Shown here: positions 18,376 through 27,267 of the stretch, one piece after another
Position numbering within the stretch: position 1 is the first letter of the stretch
How the letters are laid out: every line of letters begins with the position of its first letter
From: an uncultured Saprospiraceae bacterium
GTDB taxonomy: Bacteria; Bacteroidota; Bacteroidia; Chitinophagales; Saprospiraceae
DNA: 64,000 nt
NCBI GenBank assembly: GCA_937959275.1
Contig: CALGLU010000040.1
Location: 1-64,000, forward strand
Direction: 5' to 3'
Translations under genes and position numbers: made by a program
The notes under the pieces: generated by a model
The model's database searches: none
Told to the model about the DNA's origin: nothing
The model's input: only the letters and a program-made list of their open reading frames with translations

Positions 18376-19143
18376 TTAATGAGCGACCAGCATCTTATCT
18401 ACATCTTGTGCCCAGCGATGGGATGTAAAATCTAATAGCTCCCCTGAATTCGCAATTCCTTCATTTTCATGAATTACATAAATGAAATCTGCATATTTAT
18501 TAGCTAGCGCTATATCGTGCGAAACAATAATTGCAGACTTATTCGTTTCTACAATATTTTGTTGAAGCGTGTTGAATAATTTATCGCCAGTTTCAGCATC
18601 AAGATTTCCGGTTGGCTCATCTGCTATTAGGAGCTTATAGTTACCAACTATGGCTCTGATAAAAGCAACCCTCTGACGTTGCCCTCCTGATAAATGCGTG
18701 ACATTTTTATCGAATGTATCAGATGGCAGTTCAAATTCCTGAATCAGCTTCGTAATGATGTCTTTTGACTCAATTAAACTGACACCAGACATCAATAATG
18801 GAAATGCCATATTCTCCCCTGCGCTATAATAATCCAGAAGATTGGGAGATTGGAATAAAAAAGAAAAATACTTCTCTCTAATTTTTGCAAGGACTTTACT
18901 TGGATATTCCCAAAGCGTATACAGATCATGAAATGTGCCTTCAATATTCAGCTTACAATCAGAGTCAGGATGAACCGTATCATTCATAAGTCCGAGAGCT
19001 TCTATCAGCGTACTCTTACCCACACCAGATTTGCCTAGAATAAAATAAATTTTACCTTCCTCTATCACCAGATTATTAATATGAATAAGTTCTCCAGACC
19101 CATCATACGAGCATCTCAAATTCTGTATATCGTATAGTATCAA
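18376..19143 (-). CDS. ABC transporter ATPase of the LolD/MacB/FtsE class, 255 aa
   Basis: The full set of nucleotide-binding motifs is present: Walker A GKSGVGKST at 37-45, Q-loop Gln near 98 (FLFQSPNLL), signature LSGGQRQR at 151-158, Walker B LLIADEPTGNLD at 171-182, and a switch His in IVSHD near 203. PTGNLD and the short length are typical of ATPases that partner with FtsX/MacB/LolCE permeases, and such a permease is the next gene. It is cytoplasmic and energises the permease. Insert residues 56-90 are longer than usual for LolD. Encoded in the middle of the minus-strand envelope operon, 7 bp after the VWA-like protein gene. Confidence 0.9.
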   Translation of the reverse strand: MILYDIQNLRCSYDGSGELIHINNLVIEEGKIYFILGKSGVGKSTLIEALGLMNDTVHPDSDCKLNIEGTFHDLYTLWEYPSKVLAKIREKYFSFLFQSPNLLDYYSAGENMAFPLLMSGVSLIESKDIITKLIQEFELPSDTFDKNVTHLSGGQRQRVAFIRAIVGNYKLLIADEPTGNLDAETGDKLFNTLQQNIVETNKSAIIVSHDIALANKYADFIYVIHENEGIANSGELLDFTSHRWAQDVDKMLVAH

Positions 19144-19150
19144 AAACTAT

Positions 19151-21712
19151 TTATTTAGAAATTAATAAATCATCTAAAGGAATCCAGAAGTACGTATTCT
19201 CTTCATACAATTCAGAATTGGGAGATAGTTTTCCTGCATTGTAGGAAAACTCATGCTTTAGCCCTTCACCTTTAATTTTATTTAATTTGATCAATGATCT
19301 AGAGAAGTTTTGATATATCTTTTGCAGATTATCTCTGTCCAAGTTATAAATCTCACCAATTCTAAAATCCAATTCAGATTTAATATTATACCCTTGGTCA
19401 GCAATACCCTGAAGCAAATAATCCAAATATCCAATCGTCTTATTTTTAATATCCAAATCAGAAAGATCATCTCCGGATAATTTTTTCACCAACTCTAAGA
19501 TATTAGTATATAAGGCTTCTCTTTGTTTATCAACAGACATCGTTGCCGCTTCGTCCAATCGCTTAATCGTATTGATATATTCCAACAAGTCTTTTTGTGG
19601 CATAAACGCCACATACTTAAAAGCAGGGTATTCTGCATTATCACCATATGAAATAGGAAAATAAACCTCATGAAATAGCTTTATTTGTTCATTCACTACC
19701 TTCTTAATATCCACTTTATCAATCTCAGGATTATCCTTCATATAATCCATGATGATATTGGCGACATTTGGATTCCATGTACCAGAACTTACATCTTGTT
19801 TACTAAAAATTAAACCATTGCCTTCTCCAATAATTGAGGTGATTGAATTATGGGTCTGACTTGCCACTTGATGTACCAAAGACACATGCTTTTGGATAAA
19901 ATCCATGACGTGAGTAGGAGATAAAGTCATAGAAACTGTACTCGGATATAGTAAGGCCGACTGTACGATTCCGTGACTCAATGAAATTTCGCCACTACCG
20001 TCCAAACTTGGCATTGATGGATTAGGAATGTCGAAGTGTTCAAATTCATCTTTAATTTTACTATAGTCTTTAAAAGAGTCATTTGCAGAATTCAACATGA
20101 TTGAGCGCATATCAGCGGTTAACTTCTTAACACTTTGGTTTAATGATATACTTGGCTGTATTAAAAATGTATTCAATTCAAACGCTGACATTTTAGAAGA
20201 CAAGCTTGCCTCAGACACACTAAATTCATTTGTTTCATCATCTATTTGAAGTAACCGGGGCTTATCATGAGAAAAATCTCTATTCTCTGCCATGACTAAT
20301 AATATATTGGAGCTATTCTCACCAAATCCTGCCATCTGACAGCTTTTGTCCAAAGCATAATACAGATTCGTCCAACTATCTTCATTTGATAAATGCTCCT
20401 CAATGTCCCAATTGTCTAAATAATTAATTGTCGAACGCTTATCTCCTGATAACTCTTTAAACTGAAATGATTTATCCTTTTTAATATTAAAATCATCATA
20501 TATCCCAATACCAATTTTAATATTAGCATCTGTCAACTCATAATCAATATCCTTTATGAATTGCTTAATGCTCTCCTTATACTCCCCAATTAATTTAGAA
20601 TTTTCAAGTAAAAAGAAAATGTTGATATTATCACGCTTTTGTCGAGTTCGATTTGTAATACTATGAAGACTCGCATAAACAAATTCACTGGATATAGGCC
20701 CTATGAAGTCTTGATCTTCTTTCAATATCGAATTCAAACCTGCATCAATCACTTCAGTTTGCACTTCCCCAACTGCGGCACTATGAAAAACATTATCATC
20801 CTTTTCAATTACAGGATACCTTAACACCATTCCTTTATGCCTTCTTGGATTCGAATTAGACATTTTATATCCTGGAATATTGACAGGGTCATTTTCCATA
20901 ATCGTTGGTGGGTTTCCACCTTGATATGCCATCTGTGCATCTTCTAGACTACGGTACGCCTTTATCTGACTCGCTGGACTAGCTTTTCGTTCTTCATAAG
21001 CCAACTCATCAAAATTGGGCTCTAAGGCCAAACGTGTTTTCCACAAATGAATTTTATCTTTATCTACCCAACCAATAATATCTTCTTGGGATAGCGTCCG
21101 ATTAATCACTAATTCCTTAGATATTAAATAGCGATCTTTAGATGCCTTGAGAATGAAAAAATAATTATAAAGATTAATATTATCGATAGCAAAATCAGAA
21201 TCCGGATGGTCATATATCTTAGCTATTTGTCTTGTTTTAGAATTCTTGACTTTTTCATAGTTTTTAAGTTTATTCAAAGTCAGACCCTTCACATGAATAC
21301 CATTATTTTCATTTTGAAGAGCCGTATTCCACAACAATAAGTGTTCACAGCTAATCCAGCCATAATCTTTAAACCCAGCAAGTTTTCTATTATTCTGTGT
21401 TATCCCGCTGGCCAATCTTACCCAGTGATCTTTCTTATCGATCACATAATAGTATTGTTTATAGTCAAGCTTTGTTTTGACCTTACTATTCTTTGATGGT
21501 TGAATATGGGTCGTATTTTCTTCTCTATCAGAAAACACTATCCATTCTTGCTTTAGCAATCTTGAGCTAAGTCCTTCTGATATATATTGTATCATTTTCG
21601 AATCATCTTCAAAATATTTTGGATGAGAAAAAAAACTAGGCAAGGAGTGTACTCTTTGCGAAAATCCAACTACAGTGAAAAGACAAAAAATGAATGTAAT
21701 AATTTGTTTCAT
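19151..21712 (-). CDS. large exported protein with SH3-like repeats and a degenerate VWA-like domain, 853 aa
   Basis: A signal peptide ends near residue 19 (VVGFSQ). Two SH3-like segments follow, at about 85-135 (YYYVIDKKDHWVRL, then GWISCEHLLLWNTAL) and about 190-245 (GWVDKDKIHLWKTRLALEPN). Residues about 345-510 look like a von Willebrand A fold: INIFFLLENSKLIGEYKESI, then IGIGIYDDF, then NILLVMAENRDF. The metal-site DxSxS is replaced by EN-S, so it is probably not a standard MIDAS. The C-terminal 300 residues are helical. The SH3-plus-VWA build recalls proteins annotated as TssR in Bacteroidota type VI loci. I am unsure of this, and no other T6SS core gene is visible in the window. Confidence 0.5.
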   Translation of the reverse strand: MKQIITFIFCLFTVVGFSQRVHSLPSFFSHPKYFEDDSKMIQYISEGLSSRLLKQEWIVFSDREENTTHIQPSKNSKVKTKLDYKQYYYVIDKKDHWVRLASGITQNNRKLAGFKDYGWISCEHLLLWNTALQNENNGIHVKGLTLNKLKNYEKVKNSKTRQIAKIYDHPDSDFAIDNINLYNYFFILKASKDRYLISKELVINRTLSQEDIIGWVDKDKIHLWKTRLALEPNFDELAYEERKASPASQIKAYRSLEDAQMAYQGGNPPTIMENDPVNIPGYKMSNSNPRRHKGMVLRYPVIEKDDNVFHSAAVGEVQTEVIDAGLNSILKEDQDFIGPISSEFVYASLHSITNRTRQKRDNINIFFLLENSKLIGEYKESIKQFIKDIDYELTDANIKIGIGIYDDFNIKKDKSFQFKELSGDKRSTINYLDNWDIEEHLSNEDSWTNLYYALDKSCQMAGFGENSSNILLVMAENRDFSHDKPRLLQIDDETNEFSVSEASLSSKMSAFELNTFLIQPSISLNQSVKKLTADMRSIMLNSANDSFKDYSKIKDEFEHFDIPNPSMPSLDGSGEISLSHGIVQSALLYPSTVSMTLSPTHVMDFIQKHVSLVHQVASQTHNSITSIIGEGNGLIFSKQDVSSGTWNPNVANIIMDYMKDNPEIDKVDIKKVVNEQIKLFHEVYFPISYGDNAEYPAFKYVAFMPQKDLLEYINTIKRLDEAATMSVDKQREALYTNILELVKKLSGDDLSDLDIKNKTIGYLDYLLQGIADQGYNIKSELDFRIGEIYNLDRDNLQKIYQNFSRSLIKLNKIKGEGLKHEFSYNAGKLSPNSELYEENTYFWIPLDDLLISK

Positions 21713-21714
21713 AA

Positions 21715-23214
21715 TTAGTATTTTAAAATAATGCCAAAGTCTATAAGCATTGAATTAATCTTTAATGGTTCTAGAGAATTAGTAATTATTGGGCTTAGGT
21801 GGGTATCTAATGTGTTATTGCTTTGCTGCCATATTTGTAATCTATGAGACAACTTAGAACTTATAGAAAATCGATCACCTATTTTATATTCAATCAGTAA
21901 ACTTGCTGCACCATTTAATTCAAAACGATCTATATCATAAAGTGCAACAGTCTCGTTTTCACTTACTACATAACTTGGATTTTCAAGTACTGTCGGATCA
22001 ATTGAGTTAATAATATCCATACTTGGAAAATATAGATTATCAGGCAGCTTGTAAGCTTCAACATCCGTCAGCTCTCTAGATCCACCCTTATAAATTAAGC
22101 GTCCAGGTAATACATCAGCACCTACGTAAATAGATAAACCAGAAATATCAACTTTTTTGCTCAAGCCCAGACTAACAATTAACCTTCGATAATCAGCATA
22201 TTCCTGGATGTTTCCAGATTTAGTACTAACAGTTGTAAAATTCAATTCTTCATTCAGCTCAAGCACGTGCCCTCTAGAGGTACTCACATATGAGATCGGG
22301 TCATTGTTTACGAAATTAATGTCATTACTAACTATTTTCGAAGTAATCCGCTTGTTAGTCATCTCCAAACCACCATTCCAGTATAAATTCGTGGTGCCGA
22401 TAGGCTTATAGAGTGTGATTGCTAAATTTGTAGAGTTCGTATTGGAGGATGAAAAATCAGAATTAGAAAAATTGGATCCAAATAGTTTACCACCACTAAA
22501 TCTCAAAAAAAGAGACGGCATATTGATACTAGAAGTTCTTGGTTTATGACCTGATACCTGTTCATAAACTGGTTCAGAAGTCATTACGACAGCACCCTTA
22601 GCTGGAGACATTGAAGTAACCAACTGAATTGGTTTAGCTAGATCATTTGATATCTTACTAATTTTATACGTATTAGTTTCAAGATCAATCTCCACAAACA
22701 TATCAAATTTAACATGTTGACCATCTTTAAAAAAGATACGTTCTCCATTAATAGCTATTTTGCTATACACTATTTTTTGTATTGCTAAGTGCCCTATGAA
22801 TTGATTACGATCAGCATTACTTTGTAGAGATATTAATCCAGCATAATCTATCGTAACATCTAGGCCATAATCACCAAATGACTCTTGAACAACATTAACA
22901 TATTCATCTGGATATAACTCTTCGTAGCTTAGATGTAAATCTGAATATACACGTGCATCCTCTTTAAATAAATTTAAAAACAAACTTGTATTCACATCAG
23001 AAAATGTACCTTCTTCATTTTGAAACGAGCTGTATTCGATATATTCTTTTAATAGCTGTGTCAGCTTCTTCCCTATAATTGAAATCTCATTCTCAGATAA
23101 TACTGAACTATACTCAGCATGATCCATCTCAATGACAATTCTTCTTGCCTGTGATTTGGCTTGCAAAAAACTTAAGCACCCAAACAATATGATGTATACT
23201 ATTTTCTGAATCAT
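21715..23214 (-). CDS. putative outer-membrane beta-barrel protein of the envelope operon, 499 aa
   Basis: A signal peptide (VYIILFGCLSFLQAKSQA) precedes a soluble-looking domain of about 200 residues (RIVIEMDHAEYSSVL through IDLETNTYKISKIS). From about 225 to the end, alternating hydrophobic/polar beta strands rich in Tyr, Ser and Asn follow, and the protein ends in an aromatic residue (FGIILKY). This is the usual layout of a periplasmic N-domain plus outer-membrane barrel. No family recognised. Overlap or near-overlap with both neighbours (4 bp with the T9SS-sorted gene, 2 bp gap to the VWA-like gene) shows tight coupling. Probably an outer-membrane component of the machine. Confidence 0.5.
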   Translation of the reverse strand: MIQKIVYIILFGCLSFLQAKSQARRIVIEMDHAEYSSVLSENEISIIGKKLTQLLKEYIEYSSFQNEEGTFSDVNTSLFLNLFKEDARVYSDLHLSYEELYPDEYVNVVQESFGDYGLDVTIDYAGLISLQSNADRNQFIGHLAIQKIVYSKIAINGERIFFKDGQHVKFDMFVEIDLETNTYKISKISNDLAKPIQLVTSMSPAKGAVVMTSEPVYEQVSGHKPRTSSINMPSLFLRFSGGKLFGSNFSNSDFSSSNTNSTNLAITLYKPIGTTNLYWNGGLEMTNKRITSKIVSNDINFVNNDPISYVSTSRGHVLELNEELNFTTVSTKSGNIQEYADYRRLIVSLGLSKKVDISGLSIYVGADVLPGRLIYKGGSRELTDVEAYKLPDNLYFPSMDIINSIDPTVLENPSYVVSENETVALYDIDRFELNGAASLLIEYKIGDRFSISSKLSHRLQIWQQSNNTLDTHLSPIITNSLEPLKINSMLIDFGIILKY

Positions 23215-24599
23215 TGCTTAATTACTTTTTGAGATAATAAAGTAAATCCTTGATGACTCAATTGTATAAAGTAAATACCTGTAGGAAATTCTAGTGTTGG
23301 AAGATTAATTAAGAACCCATTAGTAGTTTCCACTTTACTCTGATAAAATCGCTTTCCACTAGCATCAATAATACTCAAATCGAGTTGTTCAAATCCACTA
23401 AGCTTGCTAGAAGAAATATTGATGTTATCCACGAATGGATTAGGAAAGGCATTCAGATTGATTCCTGACAACTGGCTATTCGCCTGGCTTCTATATATAG
23501 GCATTTTTGCGCTGTTAAATAATAAACTATTATAGCATTCCTCTCCAAGAGCATTGTACTCCACAAATAATAGATACTCAGAATCAATACCTTTCTCAAT
23601 TAAATCCACAACCTGTACAGTGTGACTACCTGCAAAATAATGCATGCCGTCAGCAGATACAGATTCACTAGCAGCATATGTTTTCTCACCTACTGAATTG
23701 AGCCAACCCCAACGGTATTCTAATTCCGGGCTATTACTTTTAATTGAAAATATATTTCCTGGCCACCAATTTATTTCTACATCCTGCGCTGGTGCCTCCC
23801 CACTAAAAGGCAATGGAATTTCAGAGACGATCTGACATTCTGAATTATTCTCAGCAATAACTTTTAAGACATTATCATCAATTGAATTCCCCAAGTTAAG
23901 TTGTACTATATTAGACGGAGAGAATACAATTTGCTCATCATTAAAATAGACTTCTTTAATAACACCCTGGCCCACTGTTAATTCAACAACTTCATCTAGT
24001 TTATTATAGCAATAACTTTTATCAGGATACATAAGACTAACGTGAGGTAGTTCTTCTACTTGCACATGCAATGTGTCCCGCTCATAGCACCCTTCAACTA
24101 ACGCTTTAGCTACAACAGTTACGCTATTATTATCTGTAATCTCAAGACTTGTTTCAGTCGCATTAAAATTTATAATAGAAGAATTGATCGTCCACGTTGA
24201 TGAAAAAGTTGAATTCATCTTAATCGTCTCACCGTTGCATGTCGTAACAGGACCTTCTATAACGTTCTTCCAAGAATCAATCACAACTGGATTCTCAACC
24301 ACTATTTCTGGACACGAATTGACCCTATCTGTTATCGAGATCTGACCATACGTACCAGGAGCTAATGAATAAATACTTAATGTCCCATATTCATTGGCTG
24401 TATAGGAATATGATCTTTCATTAATTAAAATAGTATATGGCGTTTTAGCTTTTAAGTTCTTTATGGTTAAAACACCATTATTAAAATAACTACAGGATTT
24501 CTCAGTTCGTATTACAATCTCATTCAACGATAGACATTGACTCGACACTTCAATAGACCAGAGAATACAGAATACTAAAAATTGATATTTATAAATCAT
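23211..24599 (-). CDS. T9SS type A sorted cell-surface protein, 462 aa
   Basis: A signal peptide (CILWSIEVSSQ) is followed by Ig-like/beta-sandwich segments with cysteines. The last 75 residues are the T9SS type A sorting domain: NAFPNPFVDNINISS, then LSIIDASGKRFYQ, then FPTGIYFIQLSHQG and a basic end KVIKQ. It should be secreted by the T9SS and possibly anchored. A T9SS cargo inside an operon of an ABC/FHA/VWA machine means the assembled system likely includes a surface-exposed part. Start and stop overlap neighbouring genes by 4 bp each. Confidence 0.8.
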   Translation of the reverse strand: MIYKYQFLVFCILWSIEVSSQCLSLNEIVIRTEKSCSYFNNGVLTIKNLKAKTPYTILINERSYSYTANEYGTLSIYSLAPGTYGQISITDRVNSCPEIVVENPVVIDSWKNVIEGPVTTCNGETIKMNSTFSSTWTINSSIINFNATETSLEITDNNSVTVVAKALVEGCYERDTLHVQVEELPHVSLMYPDKSYCYNKLDEVVELTVGQGVIKEVYFNDEQIVFSPSNIVQLNLGNSIDDNVLKVIAENNSECQIVSEIPLPFSGEAPAQDVEINWWPGNIFSIKSNSPELEYRWGWLNSVGEKTYAASESVSADGMHYFAGSHTVQVVDLIEKGIDSEYLLFVEYNALGEECYNSLLFNSAKMPIYRSQANSQLSGINLNAFPNPFVDNINISSSKLSGFEQLDLSIIDASGKRFYQSKVETTNGFLINLPTLEFPTGIYFIQLSHQGFTLLSQKVIKQ

Positions 24600-26017
24600 T
24601 GTATTTCGATTTCATAAGTTAATCCATAAAATGCATTGTGATCATCCAAATACCGAATTACAATTTCATTAGAATGAGTTGCCACGCTCTTACACGCTGA
24701 AAACAAATTCACATCTCCCCTATTCTTTGTTTTATATTCAATCAAATAGGCTTCATTAGCTTCTAATAAGCCAAGTGCTGTCAAGCCAATCTGATTCTCT
24801 CCCTTATTCAAAGACACACTAAACGAAGTCACAATATTTCCAAGCTGAGACAAGGTGATTGTCATTTCAGAGTTTTCTGCTGCATAACAATACACATCAT
24901 ATAGCGTAATGGTCTTATGTGGTTTAATTGACATTGTAAATAGATCTGTTTGAGATTCTATTCGACTTGCAGTTCTAATACAAGACTTCTTAATCCCAAT
25001 CGTCTTTGTGTCAAACAAATTGACATTTGTTATTGGTTTAGTGATAGCTGCGTTGCTAATCGCCATACTGGCAGGAGACTCAATTGGTGCAGAATAAACC
25101 TCGGCAGAATGATCTGCGACAGTATTTTCTTCTATATCAAGACGAATTGAATTACCTGCGTGCTCTGTGACTTCTAATCTAGGAACAGGACTGTGCGGCT
25201 CTTTGTCTTGGGTAATTCTATTCTCTAATTTCACATCAACGACAGATGCATGTTGAGACACTTTTTCCTCTGACTGCCTTGGCCTTAGGAGCTTGGTAGT
25301 CTTAATAACAGTTTCTGTTTCTTTCAACTCCCTTACCGTAGTCGCTTGCAAAGGCTTCGTATTTTTTTGCTCATCCTCTTGCCTTATCACTTCCAATCGT
25401 TCTGGAAGAGCTTTAACCTTCTCTGGATTGACAGTAGCGAGCTGCTTAACAGGAACCGCATCGTCATCAGACACAACAATAGGATCATCATCCACCTCCT
25501 TTTCTGTTAATCCTAATTCCTCAGAAATAATAGAATTCTCTACGACATCAACAGGTTTTCCTATAATGCTTACCATCCCACAATCCCTAACACTAGATAA
25601 ATCAATAGGAAATGAAACATCAGTACTATTATTTTTAAAGCAAGCATCTGAAAAGATGAGATTTAATAAAACATAGTCAGGAAGGGAATTGACAGTAATT
25701 TTAGAATCACCCCAAGGCAAAACTGATATAGTGCCATTGACTGTGTATTGTACTTGCTTTGCTTGAATGACACCTGAATTATCTAAAGCTTCTAATTGAT
25801 AGCTTTCATTATCAACTTTACAATAATGAATGCTTATAGATTCACTGATTTCATCATAAGTAAGAATAGCAGGACACTCAGCACTTTGACTTGATGAAAA
25901 ATTTACAAGACTAATTGCAATAACAAGAAAGCCAACTACTATAATAAATGGATTCCTAAATACAGAATTAAATAATTTGCTTTCCTGTACCTTATCCTTG
26001 ATGCTATTCAAATTCAT
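24596..26017 (-). CDS. membrane-anchored protein with a single N-terminal TM segment, 473 aa
   Basis: Residues about 24-42 (FIIVVGFLVIAISLVNF) form one TM helix with a short basic cytoplasmic tail before it. The remainder is probably periplasmic. Residues about 50-150 are beta-rich. A long polar, probably disordered stretch (about 160-330, rich in E, V, K, S and P) leads to a second beta-rich domain at about 340-473. The plan of one TM, a disordered spacer and a terminal domain resembles TonB- or FtsN-like spanning proteins, which is only an analogy. No family recognised. It overlaps the T9SS cargo gene by 4 bp. Confidence 0.5.
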   Translation of the reverse strand: MNLNSIKDKVQESKLFNSVFRNPFIIVVGFLVIAISLVNFSSSQSAECPAILTYDEISESISIHYCKVDNESYQLEALDNSGVIQAKQVQYTVNGTISVLPWGDSKITVNSLPDYVLLNLIFSDACFKNNSTDVSFPIDLSSVRDCGMVSIIGKPVDVVENSIISEELGLTEKEVDDDPIVVSDDDAVPVKQLATVNPEKVKALPERLEVIRQEDEQKNTKPLQATTVRELKETETVIKTTKLLRPRQSEEKVSQHASVVDVKLENRITQDKEPHSPVPRLEVTEHAGNSIRLDIEENTVADHSAEVYSAPIESPASMAISNAAITKPITNVNLFDTKTIGIKKSCIRTASRIESQTDLFTMSIKPHKTITLYDVYCYAAENSEMTITLSQLGNIVTSFSVSLNKGENQIGLTALGLLEANEAYLIEYKTKNRGDVNLFSACKSVATHSNEIVIRYLDDHNAFYGLTYEIEIQ

Positions 26018-26038
26018 ATGCTGTTATTTTGTGTAATC

Positions 26039-26278
26039 TTAAAATAATTCGTTGTCAATAATAATTGACTTTAAGAAATGAAATTCATCATGGTGTCCTA
26101 TGACAATAGAATCATTTGTATGCTTGTCAGGGCCTGGCATATCTTCAATATCTGACTTAGCCGATATTTTAATCTGACTTCTCTGTGTTGATTCGATACC
26201 ATTAATTTTTATCGATGGCATTTGCGTGTGAATCATTTGTTCTTCATTTCGATTAATGCTGTTAATTTTGATTGACAT
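26039..26278 (-). CDS. small polar protein with SIKIN repeats, 79 aa
   Basis: No signal peptide and no TM segment. Near its start the protein repeats SIKINSI (residues 2-8) and SIKINGI (about 22-28). IKISAKSDIE and then an acidic/His stretch and a hydrophobic end (FLKSIIIDNELF) follow. Such short internal repeats suggest a beta-hairpin or an oligomerising peptide. Spacing of 14 and 21 bp to the neighbours supports it as a real gene of the operon. No function can be assigned. Confidence 0.5.
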   Translation of the reverse strand: MSIKINSINRNEEQMIHTQMPSIKINGIESTQRSQIKISAKSDIEDMPGPDKHTNDSIVIGHHDEFHFLKSIIIDNELF

Positions 26279-26292
26279 AATTTTAGATTTAT

Positions 26293-27267
26293 TTAGTTAA
26301 ATAATATTCCTTTAGATTTTATTTCATTGAATTTATCCACCTCGTATGAGAGATCATTGTTTTCACTAAAAACTTTATCAATAGTATCTTGTATTGCAGG
26401 ATATTTCACATAACGTCCAGTAAAAACAATTGAATTCAACTTTAACTTTTGCACTAGATCTTTAACTCGCAACATCGCATCCATCAAAAATGTATTGACA
26501 GCTTCTAGTGGAGTTGTAAGAATCATATAATCATCCCGAAGAAGAATATGATATTCTTTCCTCACTGTATTGTTAAGAATGTTTGATTTAATTTTTTTCA
26601 GCTCAGAATTAATCAAGTATAATTCAATTAAATCAAAATGTTTAGAATCACCGAGGTCTGACTTATTTTCCTTCACTATTTGATTCATCAACACCTCATT
26701 TAATCCGCTATAACCTTCCACTGCTTCATCAAAATCTCCGAGCACCGTAATTAGCTCTTCAGATAAATTAATGAATACAGGAACAGCTACATCATTACCT
26801 ACTACTTTATTGAATTGTTTACACGCACTCTGATATTCGATGTGCTTTGTTTCTAAAACCCCATTAGCTTTAAGGCTTTTAGTAATATCCTCCAACAAAT
26901 GCTCTTCACTATTCGGAGGCAATGAAATATATGCTTCAGTCAATTGCTGTATAGAGCTCGAATTCAAATCATGCACCATCTTCTTAAACAGAATCGCCAT
27001 TAACTGTCTATTATTCCATACCGCCCCTTTCACAGTTTTGAACTCTTGATCTGGCTTCGTCAATATATGATCAAACACAACAAGCTTAGGATTTGCTAAT
27101 TTCACATTTTCTAATGTCTTAGTCGTATAACTAAAATTATCTTCCATAATCAAAGTCAATTCATATTCATCTCTGTGTGCACTCTGCTTTAATATGGCAG
27201 GCTTCCCATCCTTATCAATAAAGGATGTTTTAATAAAATTATCTTCTATGACAAATCCAACAATCAT
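26293..27267 (-). CDS. degenerate actin/Hsp70-like ATPase-fold protein, 324 aa
   Basis: The opening MIVGFVIEDNFIKTSFIDKD sits where Hsp70/actin-fold proteins have the first phosphate loop, but the G-D-G-T-type residues are not conserved. VPVFINLSEELITVLGDFDE occupies the position of phosphate 2 (DLGGGT-type), again altered. Near the end, LNSIVFTGRYVKYPAIQDTI matches the adenosine-binding ---TGG-S--P-I segment with the second Gly changed. The fold is probable but catalysis is doubtful; it may be a pseudo-ATPase scaffold. Start overlaps the upstream coiled-coil gene by 4 bp. Actin-like proteins beside FHA-domain membrane proteins suggest a cytoplasmic platform. Confidence 0.5.
   Translation of the reverse strand: MIVGFVIEDNFIKTSFIDKDGKPAILKQSAHRDEYELTLIMEDNFSYTTKTLENVKLANPKLVVFDHILTKPDQEFKTVKGAVWNNRQLMAILFKKMVHDLNSSSIQQLTEAYISLPPNSEEHLLEDITKSLKANGVLETKHIEYQSACKQFNKVVGNDVAVPVFINLSEELITVLGDFDEAVEGYSGLNEVLMNQIVKENKSDLGDSKHFDLIELYLINSELKKIKSNILNNTVRKEYHILLRDDYMILTTPLEAVNTFLMDAMLRVKDLVQKLKLNSIVFTGRYVKYPAIQDTIDKVFSENNDLSYEVDKFNEIKSKGILFN

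Noticed and set aside
19151-21712. Calling the minus operon a type VI secretion system
   Set aside because: The 853-aa protein recalls TssR, but sheath, tube, baseplate and ClpV genes are not seen in the window.
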